The notes under the pieces were generated by a model. The model was not told the origin of the DNA and did no database searches. It saw only the letters and a list, made by a program, of their open reading frames with translations. A stretch of DNA of 64,000 nt from assembly GCF_003570885.1 (NCBI RefSeq), contig NZ_QXJC01000003.1, positions 1-64,000 on the forward strand. The letters are read 5' to 3'. Of the stretch, positions 29,283 through 39,662 are shown one piece after another. The stretch comes from Simplicispira hankyongi. GTDB lineage: Bacteria > Pseudomonadota > Gammaproteobacteria > Burkholderiales > Burkholderiaceae_C. Each line of letters begins with the position of its first letter. Within the stretch, counting starts at the first letter, position 1. The position numbers and the translations under genes are program-made.

Positions 29283-30713
29283 CGCCTGCTCGGGCCAGCC
29301 GCCCCCCAGGTTTTTCAACAAGGTGTTGACCGCCACCAGTTGCTGGCGCTGCAGCTCGATCAGGCTGCGCTGGCCCGCGAGTAGCGTGGCCTGCGCCGAC
29401 AGCACGTTCAGGTAGCCGACGGTGCCCGCGCGGTACTGGTTTTGCGCCACCGCGAACGCCCGCTGGGCGGCGGCTACGGCAAGCTGCTGCGCCTGTGCCT
29501 GCTGTTGCAGGGAGGCGCCGGTACTGAGCGCATCTTCCACCTCCTGCAGCGCGGTAATGACCGCCCCCCGGTACGTGGCTGCCGCCAGGTCCACATTGGC
29601 CATGGCGCCCTCCACCGCCGCCGTGCGCGCACCACCGTCGAACAACGCCAGCGCCATTTGCGGCCCCAGCGACCACACCAAGTTGGGGGCCGAAATGAGC
29701 GATGCCAGGCTGCTGGCACGGTAGCCCGCACTGGCCGAGAGCGTGAGCGCCGGGAAAAAGGCGCTGTGCGCCACGCCGAGCTGGGCATTGGCGGCGGCCA
29801 CGTTGAACTGGGCGGCAGCGATATCGGGGCGGCGCTGCAGCAGCTCGGCGGGCAGCGCCAGCGGCACAGCCGGCGGTCGGGGGAGCTGCGCCGACGGCGC
29901 CAGCGCAAAGTTGGCGGGCGCCTCGCCCACCAGCGCGGCCAGGGCGTGCTCCCATTGGGCGCGGGTGGCCTGCGCGTCCAGCCACTGGGCGCGTGTGCTC
30001 TGGTACTGGGACTCGGCTTGGTCAGCGTCGGACGGCGGGGCCACCCCAGCCTGCACACGGTTGCGGGTAAGCGTGCGGCTTTCGTCGTAGGCGGCGAGCG
30101 TGGAGGTCAGCAATTGCTCCTGCGCTTCGGCAGCGCGCAGCGCGAAATAGCTTTGTGCCACCAGCGCCTGCAGCGACAAGCGGGCCGCTGCCAGATCGGC
30201 GCTGCTGGCCTGGGCACTGGCCTGGGCGGCATCGACGCTGCCTGCCACGCGCCCCCACAGGTCAACTTCCCAACTGGCGTTCAGGCCCAGCGACTGGCTG
30301 TTGGCAGGGCTGCTGCCTGGCGTCGCCCGCGCGCGCTGGCTGCTGGCGGCCAGGCCCAGTTGCGGCAACAGCGGCGCACGCGCACCGGCCACGGCGGCCT
30401 GCGCGCCGCGCAGACGCGCAGCACTTTGCGCCAGGCCTGGGTTGCCGCGCTGCGCCTGGTCTTGCAGGGTGTTGAGCACCGGGTCGCCATAGCGCGTCCA
30501 CCACTCTGTCTGCACCCCCTCCCCCGGCTGCGCCAGGTGCCAAAAGCCGGCCTGGGCCGCAGCGCCCTCTTTCCACGCGGCGGGCACCGGCGCGGCGGGC
30601 AATGCCTGTCTGGGGGGTGCGGCGCAGCCAACAAGCAGGCAGACCAGGGCGATCTGAGCCAGTGCGATTCGTGGCGGCGCGAACAGGAACAAGCGGTGCA
30701 AAGCCAACATCAA
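29271..30713 (-). CDS. RND efflux outer-membrane lipoprotein, NodT/OprM family
   Basis: A 480-residue TolC-like outer-membrane channel, the exit duct for the adjacent MdtABC pump. The signal sequence ends in lipobox LLVGC (Cys about residue 29), so it is acylated. Two OEP repeats follow with long helical stretches (AARLRGAQAAVAGARAPLLPQLGL ... and the second set after RRPDIAAAQFNVAAANAQLG, about 290). The ATG at 30713 overlaps the stop of the MdtC-like gene. Last gene of the minus-strand mdt operon. Confidence 0.93.
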   Translation of the reverse strand: MMLALHRLFLFAPPRIALAQIALVCLLVGCAAPPRQALPAAPVPAAWKEGAAAQAGFWHLAQPGEGVQTEWWTRYGDPVLNTLQDQAQRGNPGLAQSAARLRGAQAAVAGARAPLLPQLGLAASSQRARATPGSSPANSQSLGLNASWEVDLWGRVAGSVDAAQASAQASSADLAAARLSLQALVAQSYFALRAAEAQEQLLTSTLAAYDESRTLTRNRVQAGVAPPSDADQAESQYQSTRAQWLDAQATRAQWEHALAALVGEAPANFALAPSAQLPRPPAVPLALPAELLQRRPDIAAAQFNVAAANAQLGVAHSAFFPALTLSASAGYRASSLASLISAPNLVWSLGPQMALALFDGGARTAAVEGAMANVDLAAATYRGAVITALQEVEDALSTGASLQQQAQAQQLAVAAAQRAFAVAQNQYRAGTVGYLNVLSAQATLLAGQRSLIELQRQQLVAVNTLLKNLGGGWPEQALTD

Positions 30714-33700
30714 ACGGTCTCCAGGCGGGGTACGGCTGCAGGGCGGGGCGGCGTGCGCTGCACCCGCTGGCGCAGGCGCTCAAGCACCATGTACACCACA
30801 GGCGTGGTGTACAGCGTGAGCAACTGGCTCACCAGCAGGCCACCGACCACGGCGATGCCCAGCGGCTGGCGCAGCTCGGCGCCGTCGCCCCGGCCGAGCG
30901 CCAGTGGCAGCGCACCGAATATGGCGGCCATGGTGGTCATCAAAATGGGGCGCAGACGCAGCGAGGCGGCGCGGTAGATGGACTGGGCAGCGCTGGCATG
31001 GCCGCTGCGCTGGTGCGCCAGGGCGAAGTCGATCATCAGGATGGCGTTTTTCTTGACGATGCCGATCAAGAGAAACACCCCAATCAGCGCGATGAGGGAA
31101 AACTCGGTGTGAAACAGCATCAGCGCCAGCAGCGCGCCGACCCCGGCCGACGGCAGGGTCGAAAGGATGGTGAGCGGGTGCACCAGGCTCTCGTACAACA
31201 CCCCCAGTACCAGGTAAATGGTCACCAGGGCCGCAAGAATCAGCAGCGGCTGGCTTGCCAGCGCCTTCTGGAACGCCCCCGCGTTGCCGCCAAAGCTGCC
31301 GCGCACCGACACCGGAACGCCCAGGCTGGCCACGGCCTGCTCGATGGCGTCGGTGGCGTCCGACAGCGACATGTTTTGCGCCAGGCCAAAGCTGATGGTG
31401 CTGGCGGGCGTGCCGCCCTCGTGGCTCACGGCCAGCGGCGTAATGGTGCTGCGCAGTTTGGCAAAGGCCGACAGTGGCACCTGCTGGCCGGTTTTCGAGA
31501 TGAAAAAGAAGCCGTCCAGGGCCTTGGGATCTTGCAGGAAGCGCGGCGCCGCCTCCATCACCACGCGGTACTGGTTGAGCGGGTTGTAGATGACGCCGAC
31601 CTGGCGCTGGCCGAAGGCGTCGTTGAGCGTCGCGTCCACCTGCGCCACCGTGAGGCCCAGGCGCGCGAGGGCATCGCGGTCGATGTCCAGCGTGGTCTGC
31701 TCGCCGTGGTCCTGCACGTCGCTGTTGACGTCTTCGAGCTGCGGCAGCGCGGCCAGGGCCTCGCGGATGCGTGGCTCCCAGGTGCGCAGGTCGGCCACGT
31801 CGTCGGCCTGCAGCGTGTAGTCGTACGAGCCGCTGCTCTGGCGCCCACCAATGCGGATATCGCGCTGGGGCACCATGAACAGGCGCGCGCCAGGCTCATC
31901 CTTGAGCTGGTTGCGCAGGCGGGCAATCACCGCGTCGGACGACTGCCCCCGCTTGAGCGTCATGAACATGGCGCCCGCGTTGCTCTGGCCGCCCCCGGTG
32001 AAGCCTGTGACGTTTTCCACCGCCGGATCGGCCTCCACAATGGCGAGAAACCGCTTGATGCGCCGCTCCATCGCCTGGTAGGAACTGGCCTGGTCGGCGC
32101 GGATGAACCCCATGATGCGGCCCGTGTCCTGCTCGGGCAGGAAGCCCTTCTCAATCGTGGCGTACAGAAATACGTTGAGCCCGATGACCCCCACCAGCGC
32201 GCCGAGCACCAGCGCCGGGTGGCGCAGGCACCACGCGAGGCTGCGGCGGTACAGGCGCTGGCTGCGCGCCCCGAACCGGTCCATGACCTGGCCCATGCGC
32301 GAAGGAGCGCGCACGGGCCGCGGGCGCAGCAGCAAAGCGCACAAGGTGGGCGTGGTGGTGAGCGAGACCAGCATCGAAATCAAAATGGCGGCCGACATGA
32401 CGACGGCAAACTCGCGGAAGAACCGGCCCACCACGTCGCCCATGAACATGATGGGGACGAACACCGCCACCAGCGAAATGCTCATCGAGAGCACGGTGAA
32501 GGCCATCTCGCGCGAACCCGCAAGCGCCGCCTGCAGCGCGCTCTTACCGCCCTCCATGTGGCGCGCGATGTTCTCCAGCACGGCAATGGCGTCGTCCACC
32601 ACGAAACCCGTGGCAATGGTGAGTGCCATGAGCGAGAGGTTGTCCAGCGTATAGCCTGCCAGGTACATGACGCCAAACGCGCCCATGAGCGACGCCGGCA
32701 CGGCCACGCTGGGCACCAGTGCGGCGCGAAAACTGCGCAGAAACAGGAACACCACCATCACCACCAGCGCCACGGCAAGCAACAGCGCACGCTGCACTTC
32801 GCGCACCGAGGCGCGCAGCGTGGGCGTGCGGTCGGAGACGATCTGCACGTTGATGGCCGCCGGGATGGAGGCTTCGAGCTGCGGCAACAAGGCCCGCACG
32901 CGATCCACCGCGTCCAGGATGTTCGCCCCCGGCTGCTTGTACACCTGCAGCAGGATGGCCGGCTTGCCATTGGCCACGCCGTAATTGCGCACGTCCTGCA
33001 CGCCGTTGACCACGTCGGCCACGTCGCGCAGCAGCACGGCGCTGCCGTTGGCGTTCCAGCGCAGCACCAGCGGGGCGTAGTCGGCGGCCACGCTCGCCTG
33101 GTCGTTGGCGCCAATTTGCCAGTAATGGTCTTCACGCTCCACCACCCCCAAGGGCCGCCGGCCGTTGCTGCTGGTGATGGCGCTGCGCACCTGATCCAGC
33201 GAAATACCGTTGGCGGACAGGCGTGTCGGATCGAGCTCGACGCGCACGGCCGGCAGTGCGCCGCCACTCACCGTGGCCTGGCCCACGCCTTCGACCTGCG
33301 AGAGCTTTTGCGCCAGCACGGTGGAGGCGGCGTCGTACATCTGCCCGCGCGTCAGCGTGGGCGAAGTCAGCGCCAGGATCAGGATGGGCGAATCCGCCGG
33401 GTTGACCTTGCGGTAACTCGGGTTACTGGGCATGCCGCTGGGCAGCAGCCTGCGCGAGGCGTTGATGGCCGCCTGCACGTCGCGCGCCGCGCCATCGACC
33501 GTGCGGCCCAGGTCAAACTGCAGCGTGACGCGGGTACTGCCCTGGGACGAGCGCGATGTCATCTCGGTCACGCCGGCAATCGCGCCCAGCGCACGCTCAA
33601 GCGGCGTGGCCACGGTGGCGGCCATGGTGTCGGGGCTGGCGCCAGGCAGGCTAGCAGACACGGAAATGGTGGGGTAATCGACCTGCGGCAACGGCGCCAC

Positions 33701-33799
33701 GGGCAGCAAAAAGTAGGCGACACCCCCCGCGAGCACCAGCGCCAGCGTCAGCAGCAGCGTGCCCACCGGGCGGTGGATGAAGGGGGTGGAGAGGCTCAT
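30710..33799 (-). CDS. mdtC: RND multidrug efflux permease, MdtC-like
   Basis: A 1029-residue HAE1-type RND permease that uses the proton gradient to expel drugs from periplasm and inner membrane. Start at 33799 (MSLSTPFIHRPVGTLLL); 33817 is possible. The N-terminal helix is followed by the porter region (PLPQVDYPTISVSASLPGASPDTMA). TM4 carries [17 protein letters not shown] with the two proton-relay Asp residues (about 400). A second porter/TM half ends with IVKKNAILMIDFA. It pairs with MdtB, but is separated from it by about 1 kb of repeats; MdtBC act as a heterotrimer in E. coli. Confidence 0.93.
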   Translation of the reverse strand: MSLSTPFIHRPVGTLLLTLALVLAGGVAYFLLPVAPLPQVDYPTISVSASLPGASPDTMAATVATPLERALGAIAGVTEMTSRSSQGSTRVTLQFDLGRTVDGAARDVQAAINASRRLLPSGMPSNPSYRKVNPADSPILILALTSPTLTRGQMYDAASTVLAQKLSQVEGVGQATVSGGALPAVRVELDPTRLSANGISLDQVRSAITSSNGRRPLGVVEREDHYWQIGANDQASVAADYAPLVLRWNANGSAVLLRDVADVVNGVQDVRNYGVANGKPAILLQVYKQPGANILDAVDRVRALLPQLEASIPAAINVQIVSDRTPTLRASVREVQRALLLAVALVVMVVFLFLRSFRAALVPSVAVPASLMGAFGVMYLAGYTLDNLSLMALTIATGFVVDDAIAVLENIARHMEGGKSALQAALAGSREMAFTVLSMSISLVAVFVPIMFMGDVVGRFFREFAVVMSAAILISMLVSLTTTPTLCALLLRPRPVRAPSRMGQVMDRFGARSQRLYRRSLAWCLRHPALVLGALVGVIGLNVFLYATIEKGFLPEQDTGRIMGFIRADQASSYQAMERRIKRFLAIVEADPAVENVTGFTGGGQSNAGAMFMTLKRGQSSDAVIARLRNQLKDEPGARLFMVPQRDIRIGGRQSSGSYDYTLQADDVADLRTWEPRIREALAALPQLEDVNSDVQDHGEQTTLDIDRDALARLGLTVAQVDATLNDAFGQRQVGVIYNPLNQYRVVMEAAPRFLQDPKALDGFFFISKTGQQVPLSAFAKLRSTITPLAVSHEGGTPASTISFGLAQNMSLSDATDAIEQAVASLGVPVSVRGSFGGNAGAFQKALASQPLLILAALVTIYLVLGVLYESLVHPLTILSTLPSAGVGALLALMLFHTEFSLIALIGVFLLIGIVKKNAILMIDFALAHQRSGHASAAQSIYRAASLRLRPILMTTMAAIFGALPLALGRGDGAELRQPLGIAVVGGLLVSQLLTLYTTPVVYMVLERLRQRVQRTPPRPAAVPRLETV

Positions 33800-33819
33800 G
33801 GCTGGCTTCTCCTGCAAGA

Positions 33820-33878
33820 TTTATAGTGTTTTTGGCCTCTAGCGCTTATGGGTATTGCGCTGACAGCTATATTTTTTG
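33820..33878 (+). repeat. Dispersed short repeat, copy 5
   Basis: TTTTTGGCCTCTAGCGCTTA ... TTGCGCTGACAGCTATATTT is a well-preserved member of the dispersed family, lying immediately upstream of mdtC at the edge of the larger inverted-repeat island. Confidence 0.85.
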
Positions 33879-33935
33879 ACTGTTTGTTTTTGCTGAGGAC
33901 GGAGGCCGGGGTATGCGCCTGGCAGCGTAGGGTGG

Positions 33936-34736
33936 AATTGGGGTCAGATTCCAATTCTTTGACTAATTTGAGGGCGGGAGCCGGGGTATGCGCCCGGCGG
34001 CGCAGTAACTTTCTCTTGGTCGCCAAGAGAAAGTCACCAAAGAGAAGGCGACCCTGCTGTCTGCGTCCCCTTCGCTGCGCTACGGGGCAACCTGCGGCGA
34101 AGCACTTGCGGGGTGCGCCGCATAACTCACTGCGCGCCTGCAGCGCTTCGTTCGGACAAATGCGGCGAATCAGTTGACGAAGCATGCGCGCTCCGACGCG
34201 CATACCACCCCGCAAGCACTCCGCCACAGGCGCATCCAGAAGGGGGTTGGGCACGACACGGGCCATCGCTGCGCTCGGCCTTGTTTTCGCGGCGCGCAGC
34301 GCCTGCCCCAGCGAGGCGGAGCGCAGCGATGGCCCGTATTGCCGGGGTCCCTTCTGGCCGTGCCGAGAAGCGCAGGGCGCGGGGCGGGCGTGTGCCGAAG
34401 GACACACGCCTTCGTCATCTGACTCGCCGTGGTTGTTCGAGCGAAGCGCGCCAGCGCGTAGCGAGTTCCACGGCGCGCTCCGCGAACGAGCATCGCAGGC
34501 GTTGGATTTTGGGGTCAGAGCCCCATTCCACCGCGCCTTTGGCGCGCCCGGAGGGTGCGGTGCAAAGCACCGCAGTGAAATGGGTGTCTGACCCCAATAT
34601 TCCATCACGGCCAGCAGGGTCGCCCTTTCTTTGGTGACTTTCTTTCGGCGACGCGAAAGAAAGTTACTGCGCCGCCGGGCGCACACCCCGGCCTCCGCCC
34701 TCCAACCAGGCAAAAAATTGGAATCTGACCCCAATT
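33936..34736. repeat. Nested inverted-repeat island between mdtB and mdtC
   Basis: About 800 bp with no supported gene. A perfect 21-bp inverted repeat (33936-33956 and 34716-34736, core GGGGTCAGATTCC) bounds it. Inside, roughly 90-nt arms (33971-34059 and 34612-34701, about 90% identical as inverted copies) carry CCGGCGGCGCAGTAACTTTC and AAAGTCACCAAAGA. A third pair of TGGGGTCAGA/TCTGACCCCA motifs lies at 34510-34519 and 34587-34596. The long frames here (for example 33796-34875 minus) are low-complexity by-products. It interrupts the mdt operon, whose genes are otherwise tightly packed. Confidence 0.8.
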
Positions 34737-34807
34737 TCAAGTTGCTATGTTTTTCGACTTCCATGCGCAAGCAGGACGTGCGCTTGCGGCCGATTTCGCC
34801 TAAAAAA

Positions 34808-37800
34808 TCAGGTAGGTGCATGGCCCGATTCCTTGCGTGCCCGGCGCGCGTGCCAGCGTTCGGCGGCATGCTCAAACGTCAGATAAATCACCGGTGTCGT
34901 GAACAGCGTCAGCAACTGGCTCAGGATCAGCCCGCCCACCACCGTGACCCCCAGCGGAAAGCGCAGCTCGCTGCCCACGCCGCTGCCCAGCATCATTGGG
35001 AGCGCACCAAACAGCGCCGCCAGCGTGGTCATCAGGATGGGCCGAAAGCGCAGCAGGCAGGCCTCGGTGATGGAGGCGCGGGGCGTAAGGCCCCGCTCAC
35101 GCTGGGCGTCGAGCGCGAAGTCGATCATCATGATGGCGTTCTTCTTGACGATGCCGATGAGCAGCACGATGCCGATCACGGCCACGATGTCGAGTTCGGC
35201 CCCGGCCAGCTTGAGCGCCAGCAACGCCCCCACCGTGGCCGAAGGCAGGGTCGAGAGAATCGTCACCGGATGCACCATGCTCTCGTAGAGCACGCCGAGC
35301 ACGATGTACATGGTGACCACCGCCGCCAGGATCAGCAGCAGCGTGTTCGACAGCGACGCCTGAAAGGCCAGCGCCGCCCCTTGAAAGCTCGCGTCGACTG
35401 CGGCGCCGACAGCGCCGTCGGCGCGTGCCTGCTCCAGCGCCTTTTGCACCTGGGCGACCGCATCGCCCAGCGCCACCCCAGGCGCAGCGTTGAACGACAG
35501 CGTCGCAGCCGGCAACTGGCCCACATGGTTGACGGCCAGCGGTGTGTGCCGCTCTTCGATATGCGCCACGGATGAGAGCGGCACCGGCGCGCCGCCCGCC
35601 ACCCCCGTTGTCGGCACGTAGATGCCGGCCAGTGCCTCCGGGCCGATGGCGAAGCGCGGTGCCACTTCCAGCACCACGCGGTACTGGTTGGACTGCGTGA
35701 AGATGGTGGATATCAGGCGCTGGCCGAAGGCGTTGTAGAGCGCGGTATCGATCGCCGCCACGGTGACACCCAGTCGGCCGGCCTGCGCGCGGTCGATGGC
35801 AACGTAGGCCTGCAAGCCCTGGTCCTGCAAGTCGCTGGCCACGTCCGAGAGCCCCGGCAGCGCGCGCAACCGCCCTTGCATCGCCTGGGTCGCCGTCTCG
35901 AGCGCCGCGGCATCGGGAGACGACAGCAGCAATTGGTACTGGGTGCGCGCCACGCGGTCTTCAATCGTCAAATCCTGCACCGGCTGCACGAACAGCCGGA
36001 TGCCGGGCAGGCCCTGCGCGGCCGCCAGCAGCCGCTGCTGCACCACGGGAGCCGCATCGCGCGTGCTGTGTGGGCGCAGGTCGATCAGCATGCGGCCGCT
36101 GTTGAGCGTGGTGTTCTGCCCATCCACACCGATGAACGAGGAGACGCTTTGCACCGCCGGGTCTTGCAGCAAGCGCTCGGCCACGGCCTGCTGGCGCTCG
36201 GCCATGGCGGCAAACGAGATGGATTGGTCGGCCTCGGTGGTGGCCTGCAAAAGCCCCGTGTCCTGTGTCGGGAAAAACCCCTTGGGCACCCAGAAATAGA
36301 GCAGCGCCGTGAGCGCCAACGTGGCCAGGAACACCACCCAGGTCAATACGCTGTGGTCCAGCACCACTTCGAGCGTGCGGCCATAGGCGGCGATGGTGCG
36401 GTCAAAGAAGCGCCCCGTGGCGTTGAACAGCCGGCCGTGCTTTTTCGGATCGGGCGCGCGCAGCAGGCGCGCACTGAGCATGGGCGTGAGCGTCAGCGAC
36501 ACGCCAGCAGAGATCACGATGGACACCGCCATGGTGATGGCGAATTCATGGAACAAGCGCCCCACCACGTCGCCCATGAACAAGAGCGGAATCAGCACCG
36601 CGATGAGCGAAATCGTCAGCGAGATGATGGTGAAACCGATCTGGCGCGAGCCTTCGAGAGCGGCTTGAAGCGGGGTGAGCGGCACTGCCTCGGGATGCTC
36701 TAGATGACGGGCAATGTTCTCGATCATCACAATGGCATCGTCCACGACGAATCCGGTCGAAATCGTCAGCGCCATCAAAGTCAGGTTGTTGATGGAAAAC
36801 CCAGCCAAATACATCACGCCCAAGGTGCCAATCAGCGAGAGCGGCACGGCCACGGCCGGGATCAGCGTGGCGGTGGGGCTGCGCAAAAACACGAAGATGA
36901 CGGCCACCACCAGCGCAATGGCCAGCAGCAACTCGTACTGCATGTCGCGCACCGAGGCGCGGATGGTGACGGTGCGATCGCTCAGCACCTGCACGTCAAG
37001 CGAAGCCGGCAAGCTGCTGCGCAGTTGCGGCAGCAGCGCCTGGATGCGGTCCACCGTGTCAATGACGTTGGCGCCGGGCTGGCGCTGGATGTTGAGGATG
37101 ACGCCGGCACGGCTGCCCGTCGCCGGTGTGCCAGCCCAGGCGGCCAGGCGCGTGTTCTCGGCGTCGTCCACGGTTTCGGCAATGTCGCTGAGGCGAATGG
37201 GGGACCCATTGCGAAACGCCAGCACCAGGTTGCGGTACTCGGTGGCCGATTGCAGCTGGTCGTTGGCGTCGATGCTCGACGCTCGATCCGGCCCGTCAAA
37301 GCTGCCCTTGGCCTGGCGCACGTTGGCCGCGGCTATTGCCGCGCGCACGTCGTCCAGGCCCAAACCCAGGCCCGCCAGCGTGGCCGGGTTGACCTGGATG
37401 CGCACGGCCGGCCGGCGCCCGCCCGCCACCGCCACCAGGCCCACACCGGACACCTGGGAAAGTCGCGGGGCCAGACGGTTTTCGACCAGGTCGTTGACGC
37501 GGATCACCGGCAGCGAGGGCGAGGTGATCGCCAGCGTCATGATGGGCGCATCCGCCGGGTTGACCTTGCTGTAGAGCGGCGGCATCGGCAAGTCGTTCGG
37601 CAGCAGGTTGCTGCCGGCATTGATGGCCGCCTGCACCTCCTGCTCGGCCACGTCCATGGCCACGCCCAGTGAAAAGCGCAGCGTGATCACCGAGGCGCCG
37701 CCCGAACTGGTGGACGACATCTGCGTCAGGCCCTGCATCTGGCCGAACTGGCGCTCCAGCGGCGCGGTGACCGTGGCGGTCATCACATCAGGGCTGGCGC

Positions 37801-37957
37801 CTGGGTAGAGCGTGGTGACCTGGATGGTGGGGTAATCCACCTCGGGCAGGGCCGACACCGGCAGCAGGCGCAGCGCCAGCAGGCCGCTGAGCAGCAAGGC
37901 GAGCATCAGCAGCGACGTTGCCACCGGCCGCAGGATGAAAAGGCGCGAGATATTCAT
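34808..37957 (-). CDS. mdtB: RND multidrug efflux permease, MdtB-like
   Basis: A 1049-residue HAE1-family permease. Start at 37957 ([21 protein letters not shown]); longer frames upstream overlap mdt[22 protein letters not shown] marks the porter domain. [19 protein letters not shown] in TM4 holds the Asp pair of the proton relay. [19 protein letters not shown] marks the second half. The C-terminus is a charged tail ([14 protein letters not shown]). It begins 37 bp after the MdtA-like gene. Sequence differs clearly from the MdtC-like partner, as expected for the heteromeric MdtBC pair. Confidence 0.93.
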   Translation of the reverse strand: MNISRLFILRPVATSLLMLALLLSGLLALRLLPVSALPEVDYPTIQVTTLYPGASPDVMTATVTAPLERQFGQMQGLTQMSSTSSGGASVITLRFSLGVAMDVAEQEVQAAINAGSNLLPNDLPMPPLYSKVNPADAPIMTLAITSPSLPVIRVNDLVENRLAPRLSQVSGVGLVAVAGGRRPAVRIQVNPATLAGLGLGLDDVRAAIAAANVRQAKGSFDGPDRASSIDANDQLQSATEYRNLVLAFRNGSPIRLSDIAETVDDAENTRLAAWAGTPATGSRAGVILNIQRQPGANVIDTVDRIQALLPQLRSSLPASLDVQVLSDRTVTIRASVRDMQYELLLAIALVVAVIFVFLRSPTATLIPAVAVPLSLIGTLGVMYLAGFSINNLTLMALTISTGFVVDDAIVMIENIARHLEHPEAVPLTPLQAALEGSRQIGFTIISLTISLIAVLIPLLFMGDVVGRLFHEFAITMAVSIVISAGVSLTLTPMLSARLLRAPDPKKHGRLFNATGRFFDRTIAAYGRTLEVVLDHSVLTWVVFLATLALTALLYFWVPKGFFPTQDTGLLQATTEADQSISFAAMAERQQAVAERLLQDPAVQSVSSFIGVDGQNTTLNSGRMLIDLRPHSTRDAAPVVQQRLLAAAQGLPGIRLFVQPVQDLTIEDRVARTQYQLLLSSPDAAALETATQAMQGRLRALPGLSDVASDLQDQGLQAYVAIDRAQAGRLGVTVAAIDTALYNAFGQRLISTIFTQSNQYRVVLEVAPRFAIGPEALAGIYVPTTGVAGGAPVPLSSVAHIEERHTPLAVNHVGQLPAATLSFNAAPGVALGDAVAQVQKALEQARADGAVGAAVDASFQGAALAFQASLSNTLLLILAAVVTMYIVLGVLYESMVHPVTILSTLPSATVGALLALKLAGAELDIVAVIGIVLLIGIVKKNAIMMIDFALDAQRERGLTPRASITEACLLRFRPILMTTLAALFGALPMMLGSGVGSELRFPLGVTVVGGLILSQLLTLFTTPVIYLTFEHAAERWHARRARKESGHAPT

Positions 37958-37994
37958 GCGAAAAGGACCCGCCGCAAGAGACCGGCCGAGGCGA

Positions 37995-39410
37995 TCACGG
38001 CCGACCGGCCGACGCTGGGACCGAGGCGGGCGCCGGGGCCGAGGCCGCAGCAGTGGCCGCTTCGACCGGACGGCTGGCCGCAGCCTTGGCCCGGCGCGCG
38101 GAGAGGAACGCGCGGCGCTCTTCGGGCGACATCGCGGCCAGCTTGGCGCGCACCTCGGGCGGCAGCGTCGAGGGGTCAAACCGCCGCGCCTTCACCACCG
38201 GCGCCACGCCCGGTGCGGCGGGCGCGATGACATTGACCTTGGCGCCATCGCGCAGGCGGTCCAGCCCATCGGTCACCACCTTCGCCCCCACGGGAAGATC
38301 CGCCTGCACGCTCAGTCGATCGCCGTCCTGCGGGCCGGCGCGCACCGCTGTCCAGGCCACGGTGCCATCGTCCTTGACCAGGTACACATGGCCATTTTGC
38401 AGGGCCGTGGCGGGGACCGTGAGCGTATCTTTCAAGGTGTCGAGTTCAAGCTTGACATTGACGAACTGGTTGGGAAACAGCGCGCCGTTCTCGTTGGGAA
38501 AGGCCGCCTTGATGCGGATGCTGCCCGTGGCGGTGTCGATGGCGTTGTCCAGCGCACTGACCACGCCCGATCCCAGGCGCTGGCGCATCTCGCGGTCCCA
38601 CAGCTCGACGGGCAGCGGGGTCTTGCTCGCCAGGCGCGGTGTGATTTGCGGCAGCAGGCCTTCGGGCACCGAGAACACGGCGTCGATGGGCCGCACCTGC
38701 GTGATGGTGACGATGCCGTTCGCGTCCCCCGGGGCCACCACGTTGCCCCGGTCAGCCTGGCGCAGGCCGAGGCGCCCCGAAATGGGCGCCGTGATGCGGG
38801 TGTACGAGAGCTGCAGCTGTGCCGCATCGCGCGCCGCGCGGTCTGCGGCCACCGTGCCTTCGAGCTGGCGCACCAGGGCGGCCTGCGTGTCCACCTGCTG
38901 GCTGGCAATGGAGTTTTGCTGCTGCAGCTCGCGGTAGCGCGCCAGGTCCATGCGCGCGTTGGCCAGCAAGGCCTCGTCCCGGGTGAGCGCGCCCTGCACC
39001 TGGCCGAGCGCAGCCTGGTAGCTGCGCGGGTCGATGCGGGCCAGCAGCGTACCGGCCTTGACCTCGTCGCCTTCCTTGAAGTGCAGTTCGGTGAGTTCGC
39101 CCGACACCTTTGCCCTCACCACCGCCGTGGCGCGCGCGCTCATGCTGCCAATGGCGCTGACGCGCACCCGCAGGTTCTCGCGCCGCACCTCGCCCACCGA
39201 TACGGGCTGTACGGCCGGCCCCGCGAAGCGCCCGCCACGTCCGCCCGGCTTGGTCGCCTCAACACCCTGGGCCTTGCCGGCGCGCTGTTGCCACCACCAG
39301 CCGCCGCCCGCCAGCAATGCCGCCAGCAACCCCAGGGTCAGCAGCAGGCCCCAGCGCATGCGGCCGCGCACAAAAACAAGGCGGAAGTGGTGGGGGCGGG
39401 AAATTGGCAT
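37995..39410 (-). CDS. mdtA: RND efflux membrane fusion protein, MdtA-like
   Basis: A 471-residue periplasmic adaptor that joins the RND permeases to the outer-membrane channel. Start at 39410 ([17 protein letters not shown]); a TM anchor [23 protein letters not shown] follows. The biotinyl-lipoyl-like halves are [27 protein letters not shown] and [18 protein letters not shown], with a coiled-coil hairpin between. The C-terminal 70 residues are unusual: [20 protein letters not shown] followed by an Ala/Pro-rich tail ([19 protein letters not shown]) that normal MdtA lacks. First gene of the operon. Confidence 0.92.
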   Translation of the reverse strand: MPISRPHHFRLVFVRGRMRWGLLLTLGLLAALLAGGGWWWQQRAGKAQGVEATKPGGRGGRFAGPAVQPVSVGEVRRENLRVRVSAIGSMSARATAVVRAKVSGELTELHFKEGDEVKAGTLLARIDPRSYQAALGQVQGALTRDEALLANARMDLARYRELQQQNSIASQQVDTQAALVRQLEGTVAADRAARDAAQLQLSYTRITAPISGRLGLRQADRGNVVAPGDANGIVTITQVRPIDAVFSVPEGLLPQITPRLASKTPLPVELWDREMRQRLGSGVVSALDNAIDTATGSIRIKAAFPNENGALFPNQFVNVKLELDTLKDTLTVPATALQNGHVYLVKDDGTVAWTAVRAGPQDGDRLSVQADLPVGAKVVTDGLDRLRDGAKVNVIAPAAPGVAPVVKARRFDPSTLPPEVRAKLAAMSPEERRAFLSARRAKAAASRPVEAATAAASAPAPASVPASAGRP

Positions 39411-39575
39411 GGGCAGGCAACGCGGCAAAGCGGGGCAATAGCCTGCGATGGTAGCCAGCCGGCACCCCGCCCACCCGCCACCACGGCAGGTTTTACCAAC
39501 CCTTTACTGGCGCGTGCCCCCGCCCCGCTTGCAACCGAGCCGGAGCAGCTGCGGCCAAGCCAGTTCGATCGCTAT

Positions 39576-39640
39576 GAATAAAAGAGCTGCAAACGCTTGT
39601 GGAATAAGCGCTTGAGGCATATTTTCATCAAAATTTCAGG
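39576..39640 (-). repeat. Dispersed short repeat, copy 6
   Basis: AATAAAAGAGCTGCAAACGC ... AATAAGCGCTTGAGGCATATTTTC lies between the mdt operon promoter region and the 3' end of the acyl-CoA ligase gene; it has clear AGCTGC and GCGCTTGAGGC arms. Confidence 0.85.
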
Positions 39641-39662
39641 GCATAGCAACGTGTTGGAGCTC

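Noticed and set aside
30602-33826. A 1074-codon plus-strand open frame opposite mdtC and nodT
   Set aside because: Antisense shadow; the minus-strand RND permease and outer-membrane channel have full family motifs.
33796-34875. A 359-codon minus-strand open frame across the mdtB-mdtC gap
   Set aside because: It runs through inverted repeats on both arms and a dispersed repeat, so its reading frame reflects repeat structure, not a protein.
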